A stretch of 34,663 nt of DNA from Trichomonas tenax. Lineage: Eukaryota; Parabasalia; Trichomonadida; Trichomonadidae. Positions within the stretch are counted from its first letter, which is position 1. Every line of letters begins with the position of its first letter. Of the stretch, positions 9,533 through 20,300 are shown piece after piece. Under the pieces are notes generated by a model that did no database searches, was not told where the DNA came from, and was given only the letters and a program-made list of their open reading frames with translations. The stretch covers positions 1-34,663 of the forward strand of contig JALKBU010000536.1 in assembly GCA_023091735.1 (NCBI GenBank). The letters are read 5' to 3'. The position numbers and the translations under genes are program-made.

Positions 9533-9620
9533 TAAATATTTGTTTTTATTTTATGTTTAAAATGAACACAATTTTTTTATCTATTTAGAAGATAAAGATG
9601 ATTTGTTGAGAGAATATGTA

Positions 9621-10533
9621 TTAATGAATTAATTTTGAACCCAGATACTTTACAAACTCAAAATGCTGAACAATATGAAGATCAAATAAATTTGTTGTTG
9701 CATCTTCCGTATGAATGTTTGGATTATTAACAGATCCTTCTTCAGAAAAAGAGCAATGAGTTACATGAATAATAGCAGATGTACGAGGGATTATCTGGAT
9801 TGAATTAATTGAACTTCCTTCAAAAATACAATTTGTAATGTTAATCGTTTTATCTCTAGATTGCGAAAAAGAAGAAATAGGAGCATCGCAAGTGTTATTG
9901 ACAAAGTTGCATGAGTCGACATTTCCATTAGAATATAAAAAATATATAACATCAATTGTTACATTTTCACGTTCAAATGTACAAAATTGAACTGATAATT
10001 TATTTGAATAATCATCGCTATCGCGAAAAAAGATTCCGTATCTAACATCTTTACACCGAGATATATTTGAATTCATGGACTGAATATATCCACCAAAGAT
10101 ACAACATATCCTCGATCCTATATTATTCATTGCATTACATAAGGAAAATGAAGAAAAAAACGAGATTATTTTGATTTTCTGTTCGAGGTTTGACATTGGT
10201 ATACGAGAAAGATGAATCAGAATCAGCATAAACGCTACAATTTGATCCACAAACTCTGTTGACGCAACATTCGCCATTTTGATAATTAAAAAATATTGAT
10301 GTTGATGATGTTGTCGCTATAATCTTTTCAAATACGCAATATTAAGTCAGTAGTCTGATGCGATTGTTGGCAGCATAATGTGAATAAGAATTATAAACAT
10401 AAATTGCAATTGTTTTATTTCCAATAAAATTCACATTAGAAATCCAGTAATTTCCACTTTTGCTGATGACACCACCTGTACTTGTATTGCCAGATTCATT
10501 AAAGAACTCTTCCCATTCCTTGTGTATAATCAT
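9621..10533 (-). pseudogene. Beta-helix surface-protein pseudogene, copy A (inverted partner of copy B)
   Basis: Two minus-strand open frames, 10533-10342 (63 aa) and 10277-9621 (218 aa), are pieces of one beta-helix protein, with repeats such as INITNCIFEG and VQFCTFEREN. The upstream piece ends at a TAA at 10342-10344. Beyond that stop the same frame continues to read like protein (an N-G-E-C-C-V-N-R-V-C-G-S-N-C stretch) until a run of T near 10150-10160, where the meaningful frame shifts by one nucleotide. The ATG at 10277 is therefore in the wrong frame for the first ~45 codons, which is why that part looks hydrophobic and odd. Such beta-helix proteins resemble the polymorphic-membrane-protein-like families of trichomonads. 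Confidence 0.6.
9680..10518 (-). repeat. Inverted duplication, arm A (~839 bp)
   Basis: The reverse complement of this segment matches 26136-26974 almost base for base. Over about 200 comparable codons I count roughly ten amino-acid differences, giving around 95% identity. Similarity ends abruptly at both edges. The two arms enclose about 15.6 kb including PRP8. Confidence 0.85.
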
Positions 10534-10696
10534 AATATGTATAATAACACCTTTATTGTATTATTGTATTATTTCAAATTATATTCTTATTTGTTTCAAA
10601 AATTAATCACTCAGAAAAAAGAAATTATTTGTTGAAATATTTGTTTGAATACCGGACACTACAAACTTTCTTTCTTGAACCTGATATGATAATTTG
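10534..10696. other. Short AT-rich spacer
   Basis: Sequence between pseudogene copy A and the foldback element; no feature is supported. Weak similarity to the outer flank of the right foldback arm may mean the element extends slightly beyond the marked edges. Confidence 0.4.
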
Positions 10697-10912
10697 GCAA
10701 CATTTTTCCTTCTGCGGTGTAGTCCCGCGACCTTCATAACTTTTTATCTGATCAATATTTTTTCGATTTGAAAGTACTTTCATGTACTTATTGATAGTTG
10801 TCTATCCAGTGGTATAAGTGGCACAGTCTATATATCTATCAAATCATTGTTTGCATTTCAAATCGTCCAAAAATATACGATTTCCAACATAAATGTATGC
10901 GCTACTATGCAG
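10697..10912 (+). repeat. Left arm of foldback element
   Basis: Pairs with 11134-11350. Differences from the partner arm are mostly single substitutions, for example TCCCGCG against TCTCGCG and GTTTGCAT against GATTGCAT. Confidence 0.85.
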
Positions 10913-11133
10913 AGCTGAGGAAAGATGTTGTCTCAGCGCATAATTTTTTTTTTCATTGCCAAATCTAAAATTCTAAAATTTTACATTATTACAGCTGCAA
11001 ATCCAAATCCCATCAAATTTAATAACTTTCATGTGTATAATCGCCCTCAAATCAATTAAAGAATTAGTTGCATTTTTAATTTTAAGCGTATAAGAGGCAT
11101 TTGAATCAATAATACACATAAAAATATCATATG

Positions 11134-11350
11134 CTGCATATTAGCGCATACATTTATGTTGGAAATCGTATATTTTTGGACGATTTGAAATGCAATCAAT
11201 GATTTGATAGATATATAGACTGTGCCACTTATACCACTGGATAGACAACTATCAATAAGTACATGAAAGTACTTTCAAATCGAAAAAAATATTGATCAGA
11301 TAAAAAGTTATGAAGGTCGCGAGACTACACCGTAAAAGGAAAAATATTGC
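11134..11350 (-). repeat. Right arm of foldback element
   Basis: Reverse complement of 10697-10912, with a few substitutions and one extra base in a T/A run. Confidence 0.85.
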
Positions 11351-11905
11351 CCATTTTTTGTCATACCGAAAGTTGTCACGAAAAAGTAACAGTATCTGAC
11401 ATGTAAAGTTGTTATAATCTCGGGCGATTCTCGCAAAACTTCAATATTTTTCTCAAAAATGATATCCGCGCATTGTCTACGATCCCTGTTATTGCATCGT
11501 ATCCTTAAGTTCGAGATAGCTCGAGTTTTAGGAAATAACGTTTTTTAATCGTCTAAATTTTCAGATTTAACAATCAAATAGATATTAATAAGCATAAGCA
11601 TCCATACATTAAGAAATATTGAAGGACCATGACGATTATTTTCGAGTTTTTGTTTTTTCTTTTCTATTGATTATTATTATACTCTATAAAAATGATATTT
11701 TTGTATTTTCAAATGATTTTCTTCAACATTTTCAAAAGATTCGAGAAAAAAACGTTATTGATAACAGAAACTCAGAGAAAATTGGAGCCTTAATTGTTGC
11801 CTGACATCATAAAAACTTCATGGGATTATGTTTTAAATTGTAGAGATCAAAACAGTTAAATTAAAGAAAGCAATATTTTAACAAAATTATAAATTAAGAC
11901 AATTT
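11351..11905. other. Intergenic spacer after foldback element
   Basis: No supported gene; one short + strand open frame near 11619 starts at TTG and has random composition. TGACATGTAAA at 11397-11407 is the exact reverse complement of the motif arrayed in front of the actin-related gene at 31227-31399. Confidence 0.5.
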
Positions 11906-13159
11906 CTATAATAGTAATTCACCAGAGAAATTGAAGGACTGTGAATCTTCCTTCATTTTTAAAACTACATCCTCTTCTAATTCGACATCATCATTAGGAA
12001 CTGGTTCATTTTCGTTTTGTTTTTTATCATTTTCATGAATTTCATTCTCAGGAATGTTGAACTCGAAAACATCCTCTTCTTCGAACCCACCATCGTCATC
12101 CATCGTCGGAGGATCCTCTTCTGCCTCCTCGAGAATATGCGTGACATGGCTCTGTATTTTATTCAAAGCAGCGTTGACATAATCATCATCACTTTGCTGA
12201 GTTGGACATTTAGGCAAAACTTCGCTTTCAATGTCATCCTCAGATATAAAGAATCTAGGATCTGTGCTGTCTTCTCTGAGTTTGTATTTGAGTTCTGACT
12301 CAGAGCTTTCCTTCCCAATATCGAAATCTTGAACAGGATCTGCGTAATATATAGAATCTAAGTCTTCTTCGACTACATCTGGTTCTTCAGGGATATCACG
12401 TGGAGTTGTAGCAGGAGAACTGGCAAATAGTGAATGATATTCTAAATCGATATCTCTGTCAGTTCTTAAAGGCTGTAGCACTTGGTATGAATGTTCATCT
12501 TCATTTTTATATGTTTGCTGTGATTGCTGTCTTTCGATTTGCTGTTTTTCATCCGTTATTGGTTTTTGAGTGCGACGCTGTTGAACTTTTTGCCTAATTT
12601 TGTCGATATCTACTTGATCACCAGAATCAGAGTCGAACTGAGGCCTTGAGGATGCTTTATTCTTCTGATTATTGCGAGAATTGTCATTTTTATTCGATGG
12701 ACTGTTTAATATGAAAACTAAATCGTCACTATCGCTGTCAGTCTGCATGTTGTCATTATTCACGTTGTTTTGTGATTTCTTTTGCTCAATTTCCGTTTTT
12801 CTTGTTTTTCTGAAGGGCGAGAATGGTGAAACGCTTGAGAAGCTGAGTCCAACTTCTGTACCTATCGACTTAGGTGTATTCTTTTCCTTCTGTTTCGAGA
12901 TATTTGACTTATAATTTGGCGAACCTTTAAGAATTGCCATTAAACTGCTCGTTTTATTGTTTAATATCGAGTTTTCTGTAGGAAGAGCGCGTTCTTTTAT
13001 GATTGATTTCGGCTTTTGTTGTTGATCCAATTTCGGCGAATCATATTTTCTGTAATTTTCGTTAGTTTCCTGCTTCATTCCTGGGAGATCCCCGAGCAGC
13101 AGATTCAGAGCACATATTCGCTGCCTCAGATCTTCGATCTCTGAGTCTAAAGTGCTCAT
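11906..13159 (-). CDS. Acidic low-complexity protein, function unknown
   Basis: A 417-residue protein starting at an ATG (MSTLDSEIEDLRQRI). The first ~30 residues have heptad-like leucine and isoleucine spacing and may form a short coiled coil. Residues ~40-220 are K, N, S and Q rich and appear disordered. Residues ~225-400 are strongly acidic, with D/E clusters around DSDSDD, EEPDVVEEDLDS and EEAEEDPP. The chain ends in a small hydrophobic tip, SFNFSGELLL. No signal peptide, membrane helix or known domain is visible. The composition suggests a nuclear or cytoskeletal regulatory protein, but this is only a guess. It is convergent with nothing and lies head-to-head with PRP8, about 1.2 kb apart. 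Confidence 0.75.
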   Translation of the reverse strand: MSTLDSEIEDLRQRICALNLLLGDLPGMKQETNENYRKYDSPKLDQQQKPKSIIKERALPTENSILNNKTSSLMAILKGSPNYKSNISKQKEKNTPKSIGTEVGLSFSSVSPFSPFRKTRKTEIEQKKSQNNVNNDNMQTDSDSDDLVFILNSPSNKNDNSRNNQKNKASSRPQFDSDSGDQVDIDKIRQKVQQRRTQKPITDEKQQIERQQSQQTYKNEDEHSYQVLQPLRTDRDIDLEYHSLFASSPATTPRDIPEEPDVVEEDLDSIYYADPVQDFDIGKESSESELKYKLREDSTDPRFFISEDDIESEVLPKCPTQQSDDDYVNAALNKIQSHVTHILEEAEEDPPTMDDDGGFEEEDVFEFNIPENEIHENDKKQNENEPVPNDDVELEEDVVLKMKEDSQSFNFSGELLL

Positions 13160-14307
13160 TTTTATAAATTTTACAAATTTTACACTTCATTTTGATAATC
13201 TGGACGATTTTAGTGATTTCGTTTGTTGTTTCTTGAAAAACATCGAATTCACAAAGAAAACGACCGAATGACGTTTTATTTGATTTTGTTCTTTTGTTAT
13301 TTATGCTATGTCGTACCTTTGCAGCTTGCAAAATTCTTCCATTCCTAGAATGCTACATGTTTCTCACAAGATTGCTTCATTAAGCCAAAAAATATGTAAT
13401 GAAAATTTTTATTGATGCTAAATGCAGATATTTCCTTATTTGCAACCATTCAATTCAGTTAATGCTCATCAATTTTCAACAGTATAGTCTGTAAAACTAA
13501 ATTATATTTTTAAAAAAATGTTGATGCTATTCATTTCATATTAATTGATGAAGACTACACAATATTTCAAGTACTATTTATTTCTCAATGGATTATTGTG
13601 TGAAACATGAATATCTAATCCCAAGATTTAAATATGGTAATTATCCATTTAAAATCATAGAATTACCACAAGAAAGTCGAGTTATATTGATTAGATCAAA
13701 TAAAATATCACAAAAGCTAAATTTATTTGATATTTTCTTAATATCAATCCGAACATATTGATTGTGGACAGGATCATGACTGAACTAAATATGCACAGAT
13801 ATAAGATAAATCAAGCATGAGCCAAATACTTAAAGTGAACAAAAAATCATTTTGATCAAATTTATGAATTTGCTTTGTGTTCTGAAAGGTGATTACTGTC
13901 TGCTTACCATTTTGTTGATTTTTCTGATATTTTTATGCGTTTATTCAACATTAAATTGAAGAATTCATGAGATTATTTGCATTGCAAAATTTATAATGTG
14001 ATAATGATTCATGGAAGATAAAAATAATACATAAAACCTATAAATATCATAAACATCAAATATGAAATGATGGAAATAGTATTTTTTATGAGGATATAGC
14101 AAAAAGAATGAAAAATCCAATTATTTTGAAGAAATAGCTGTGAGAACGCTTAAAGTATCAATATAGTGCCCAATGTGAGAATGTTGGTGATTTTTGACTT
14201 GAAATCAAATTCAATTTCACCACAAAACAATTAAAATCAGTTAAAAATAAGTCGAAAAATAAGCTCTAATTTGTATATAGATATCAACCATGTAATGTTT
14301 CCAGCTG
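13160..14307. other. AT-rich spacer between divergent genes
   Basis: About 1.15 kb separates the minus-strand acidic-protein gene from PRP8 on the plus strand, so it should hold promoters for both. No motif array like those at 4221 or 31227 was seen, and no open frame of interest. An ATG at 14289 is followed at once by a stop. Confidence 0.5.
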
Positions 14308-14313
14308 TCAAAT
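14308..14313 (+). promoter_or_regulatory. Possible initiator (TCA) for PRP8
   Basis: TCAAAT with the candidate +1 A at 14310, 12 nt before the ATG at 14322. It departs from the strict TCA(+1)Y(T/A) trichomonad consensus at the fourth base, so it is only a candidate. Its spacing equals that of the stronger initiator at 23077. Confidence 0.35.
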
Positions 14314-14321
14314 TATTTTTA

Positions 14322-17300
14322 ATGCAGGAAGAAGGAGTATTAGGAATGCAAGAACGCATTTCCCAATGGCACCGTCTCCGCAAAAAACACTTCAAGCTGG
14401 ATAAGAGCAAGGCCACTTCCATTGTTGGGCAGCTGAAGGAGCTCCCGCCAGGCCACATTCGACAAATTATGGCTTCTCACGGAAATATGTCCCACGACAA
14501 ATTTGCTGGACAGAAACGTTTGTATATAGGTGCCTTGAAGTACGCTCCGCACGCAGTTTTGAAATTACTCGAGAATATGCCGATGCCATGGGAAGAATTA
14601 CGAAAAGTTCGCGTGCTTTACCATACAGCTGGTGCTTTAACATTCATCAATGAAGTCCCAAGAGTTGTTCCTCCGCAGTATATCGCGCAATGGGCTGAAA
14701 CATGGATCGCAATGAGAAGAGAAAAGCGAGACAGAAACCAAATAAGACGCATGAGATTCCCTCCTTTTGATGATGAACAGCAGCCACTTGATTACGTGAC
14801 AAATATCGAAGGATTGGAGCCTCCAGAAGCTGTTTTAATGGAACTCGATGAAGACGAAGATGCCCCGGTTATTGAATGGTTCTACGATCACCTCGGTATG
14901 CCACTCAAATATATCAATGGTTTATCATACAAGAAATGGAAATTACCACTTACTGTGATGTCTACGCTTTATAGATTAGCCAGACCACTTGTCGATCCAT
15001 TCCAAGATCCGAATTCGAAATATCTCATGGATTTACCATCTTTGCTCACTTCAAAGGCCTTAAATGAAGTTATTCCAGGTGGACCAAGATTTGAGCCCTT
15101 ATTCACAGACAGTGATCCAAACCAGGAGTGGACTGAGTTCAACGATATCAACAAAATCATCATCAGAACATTAATCAATACAGAATGGAAAATTGCATAT
15201 CCGAATTTATACAATAATCGTCCAAGAAAGATTTCAATTGCTCCATTCCATTATCCGATGACATGCTTCGCCAAATTCAATACAATTATTACTCCAGTTT
15301 TCCAAATTGCACCAAATATCAACGCAATTGCTCGACCACAGCCACGTGACAATGATGAAACTCCTGCTGAGGATTTGGAGCCGCTCACAGTCAACTGTGA
15401 TCCATTATTCCACGAAATCAACCACGAAAGTGATGAAAAGCAATACAAGATTTATGATACTTTGTCTTTGTTCTGGGCTCCATCGCCATTCAATTGCCGC
15501 ACAGGAAACACGCAGCGTGCTCAGGATGTCCCACTCATTCGCCCATGGTACACACAAAGAGCTCCATGGAAGCAACCAGTCAAAGTCAGAGTTTCATATC
15601 AGAAGCTCCTCAAGAACTACGTTCTCAACAGAGCTCATCATCGGAAACAATACGTTCTTCGCCGCAAGAAATCCATCTTCAAGTTGCTCAAAACAACACC
15701 ATACTTCCAGTCAACAACGCTAGATTGGGTCGAAGCAGGTCTTCAAGTTGTTCAGCAAGGTTTCAACATGTGCAACTTGCTCATTAAGAGGCACAGACTT
15801 CATTTCTTGCATCTCGACTACAACTTCAATCTCAAGCCAATCAAGACATTGAACACAAAGGAAAGAAGACGCAGTAGATTCGGTAACGGCTATCACTTGA
15901 TGAGAGAATTCTTCAGATTCACGAAGATTTTGTTGGATTGCCACGTTCAATATAGACTTGGCCAAATTGATGCTTACGTTCTCGCTGATGCTCTCCAGTA
16001 CACGTTCACACATGCTGGTCACTTGACAGGCATGTACAGATACAAGTACAAGCTCATGCACCAAGTCAGAACATGCAAGGACTTGAAGCACGTCATTTAC
16101 TCGAGATTCAACGCTGGTGAAGTCGGCAAAGGCCCAGGTGTTGGCTTCTGGGGCCCAATGTGGCGTGTTTGGGTCTTCTTCATGCGTGGCAGCGTTCCAT
16201 TGATGGAGAGATGGCTCGGAAGCAGAGTTGCAAGAGAATACGAAGGAAGATTCTCCAAGAGATTGCCAAGCACAGTTACAAAGCAGCGTGTCGAATCCAA
16301 CTACGATATCGAGTTGAGAGCCGCTGTTTTGCATGATATCAACGATGTCATGCCAGAAGGCATCAGAAACAACAAAGCACACACAGTTCTTGCTCACATG
16401 AGTGAAGCATGGCGTTGCTGGAAGGCCAACATTCCATGGAAAGTTCCAGGACTTCCACCACCACTCGAAGCAATCATCTTGAGATATGTCAAGTCGAAGG
16501 CTGACTGGTGGGTCAAGAACACTCATTATGCACGTGAAAGAATCAACAGAGATGGCACAGTCGACAAAGCTCTCATGAGAAAGAACACAGGCAGACTCAC
16601 AAGATTGTACTTCAAGCAGCAATCAGACTATCAGTCGAACTATCTCAAGGAAGGTCCTTACATCACTCCGGAACAAGGTGTCGCGATGATCACGACAATG
16701 CAGAACTGGCTCGAGATGCGTCAATTCACTCCAATTCCATTCCCTCCAATGCAATACAAGCATGATACAAAGATGCTTATTTTGGCTTTGGAGAACATGA
16801 GATTCGGTCACGATATTTCTCAGAGAATGAACCAGACACTTCGTGAAGAACTTGGTTTGATTGAAAACGCTCACGACAATCCTCATGAAGCTCTCATCAG
16901 AATCAAAAGAGACTTCATGACAACAAGAGCTTTCAGAGAAGTCAAGTTCGCTTTTCTCGAGCAATACACTCGCGTTCTTCCATGCTACGAAGTCAACGCC
17001 ATCGAAAAGATCACAGATGCTTATTTGGATCAATATCTCTGGTACGAAGCCGACAGAAGACATCTCTTCCCACCGTGGGTCCAACCATCAGACTTGATTC
17101 CTCCTCCTGTCTTGGTCCACAAGTGGTGCGAGAGAATCAATGGATTAGTTGGCGCCTGGGACACCGATGACAACCAGACAATGGTTATGGTTGAAACACA
17201 GCTCCAGAGGTTCTACGAATCGATCGATCTCACATTCTTGAACTACATGCTCAGACTTGTTGTTGACCATAACCTTGCTGACTACATGACATCAAAGAAC

Positions 17301-20300
17301 AACGTCAAGTTGTCTTTCAAGGATATGAGCTTCTTGAATGGCGTTGGTCTCATTCACGGTCTTATGTTCACTTCTTTCATCGCTCAGTACATGGGATTGC
17401 TTGTTGACCTTCTCATTCTCGGCCTCAGACGAGCCAGCGAGATGGCCGGTCCTCCATCAATGCCGAACTCATTCCTACAGTACGCATCAATCGAAGATGA
17501 AATCAGACATCCTATCAGACTCTATCAGAGATATGGTGCTCGTCTGCATATTTTGTATAAGTTCAACGAGCAGCAAGCAAGAGATCTCATCAGAGATTAC
17601 TGCGATGTCAACTCAGATCCAAATAATGACAACATCATCGGTTACAACAACAAGACTTGCTGGCCAAGAGATGCAAGAATGAGACTCATCAAGCATGATG
17701 TCAATCTCGGCCGTGCTGTTTTCTGGAACTTGCAGAACTGCTTGCCAAGAACATTGTGCGAAGTTAACTGGAATCCTACAAATATTCCAGAAAGTGGCTT
17801 CAACTCATCATTCGTCAGCGTTTACTCGAAGGATAACTCGAACCTTCTCTTCTACATGTGCGGTTTCGAAGTTCGCATTTTGCCAAAGAGCAGACTTGAA
17901 AGAGAAGATTTCACGCCAGCAGAAGGCACATGGGTCCTTCAGGATGAGCAGACTCACGAAACAACAGCGTATGTTTTCCTCAAAGTTTCTCAGAAGGCGA
18001 TTACATACTTCAGGAACAGAATCAGAACAGTCTTGTTGAGCTCACAAGCCACAACATTCCAGAAAGTTTCCAACAAGTGGAATACAGCCATTATCGCTCT
18101 TGTTGTCTACTTCAGAGAAGCTTTGGTTGCCACTCCAGAACTTTTGGATGAAATTGTCAAATCAGAGAACCGCGTTCAGACGCGTGTCAAACTCGAGTTG
18201 AACTCTAAGATGCCGAACAGATTCCCGCCAGTCGTCTTCTACGCGCCAAAAGAATTCGGTGGCTTAGGGTTGATTTCCATGGGTCACATCTTAATTCCTC
18301 AGTCCGATTTAAGATATGCTGCGCAGACAATGACAGATCCAACACACTTCAGAGATGGTATGGATCATCCAGAAGAGAACTTCATCCCTGCTTTGTATAG
18401 ATACGTTCAGAGCTGGGAGGGTGAAATCCAAGACAGCAAACGTGTTTGGCAGCACTACACAGCGATGCGTAAGGAAGCAGGTGCACTCAACAAGCGTCTT
18501 ACAATCGAAGATTTGGACTCTCTTTGGGATAGAGGTATCCCACGTATCAACGTCTTGTTCCAGCGTGACAGACACACACTCGCATACGACAAAGGTTGGC
18601 GCTCAAGACTTTACTTCAAGAAGTACTCTCTCTACAAGACAAATCCATTCAGATGGACACACAATCACCACGATGGCAAATTGTGGAACTTGAGAGATTA
18701 CAGAGCTGATGTCATCCAAGCGCTTGGTGGTGTCGAAGGCATTCTCAGGCACACAATCTTCAAGGCAACCGGCTACAAGAGCTGGGAAGGCTTGTTCTGG
18801 GATAACACAACAGGTTTCGAAGAAGCCCTCAAGTACAGAAAGCTCACAAATGCTCAGAGAATGGGTATGAGCCAAGTTCCAAACCGCAGATACACTCTTT
18901 GGTGGTCACCAACAATCAACAGAGCGAATGTCTACGTCGGCTTCCAAGTCCAGTTGGATCTCACAGGTATCTTCATGCATGGTAAGATTCCATCATTGAA
19001 GGTCTCCTTGATTCAGTTGTTCAGAGGCCACATGTGGCAGAAGACTCACGAAAGTATCGTTATGGATATCATGCAGATGTTGGATTCACATCTCACACAA
19101 CTCCAGATCGATTTCGTCACGAAGGAGACAATCCACCCAAGAAAGTCCTACAAGATGAACTCTTCATGCGCCGACTTGATCATGGTTTCGCAGAACAAGT
19201 GGCCATCGACAGAGCCATGCTTCGTCAACGACAACAAACCATTCCACACAGACTTTCTCACAACTCGCTTCTGGATCGATGTCCAGCTCAGATGGGGTGA
19301 CTACGATGCCCACGATATCGAAAGATACACAAGATCACTCTTCTACTCATACACATCTGGCACACAGTCAATGTATCCAAGCAGCACTGGTATCATGGTC
19401 GGCGTCGATCTTTGCTACAGCGAGTGGACAGCATTCGGAACTTGGATTCCGGGCCTTCAGGAACTTATGGAGAAAGTTATGAAGCACGTCATGCAGTTCA
19501 ATCCGAGTATCGCTGTTATGCGTGAAAGAGTCAAGAAGTCACTTCAGCTTTACACGTCTGAGATTCCAGAACCAGCACTCAACGCTACAAACTTCGGTGA
19601 ATTGTTCGGAAACAAGACAACATGGATCGTCGAAGACAAACACGTTTACAGAGTCAAGATTCAGAAGACATACGAAGGTAACTACACTACATCGCCAGTT
19701 AACGGTGGTGTCTTCATCATGAACCCAGCAACTGGTCAACTCTTCTTGAAGATCATCACAACGAAGGCATGGCAGCAGCAGAAGAGACTCATCCAGCTCG
19801 CCAAGTGGAAAGCAGCCGAAGAAACATGCGCTTTGATCAGAACATTACCACCTGAAGAACAACCACGCCAAGTCATTTGTACATCAGAGCTTCTTCTCGA
19901 TCCAGTCCAGTCATATCTTTCTGAGTTCCCGAACACAACAGTCAAAGGCTCAGACATGGATCTTCCATTGCCTGCTTTTATGAAGATTCCGAAGATCGCA
20001 GACGAAGTCATTCATGCTCCAGAACCAAAGATGGTTTTGTACAACTTGTACGATGATTGGCTTGACACAATTTCACCTCACGCTGCGTTCAGAAGACTTA
20101 TGCTTGTCATGAGAGCTCTTATGGTCAGCAGAATGAAGGCCTGGGATATTCTTAGACCAACAGCGAACGTTGTCACACTTCCGAACCATCTCTGGCCAAG
20201 TCACAACCCAGACGAATGGGCTGAAGTCGAAATCCGCCTGAAGGACTTAGTCGTCGAAGTCTACTGCCAGAAGAACAACGTTGCGGCAAACGCTCTCACG

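Larger units (their letters stand above)
10697..11350. mobile_element. Foldback (MITE-like) element, 654 bp
   Basis: The left arm 10697-10912 and right arm 11134-11350 are reverse complements with only a few mismatches over about 216 bp. They flank a 221-bp spacer with no open frame. Shared landmarks are CGGTGTAGTC near the outer edge, GTGGTATAAGTGGCACAGTC in the middle and AACATAAATGTATGCGCTA at the inner edge. No transposase is encoded. This is the architecture of a non-autonomous DNA element mobilised in trans. A clean target-site duplication was not found by eye, possibly because the edges have decayed. Confidence 0.7.

Noticed and set aside
15720..16622. 300-codon minus-strand open frame inside PRP8
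   Set aside because: It lies antisense to highly conserved Prp8 sequence and its length follows from strong codon bias on the coding strand; its translation matches no family and has no upstream initiator.
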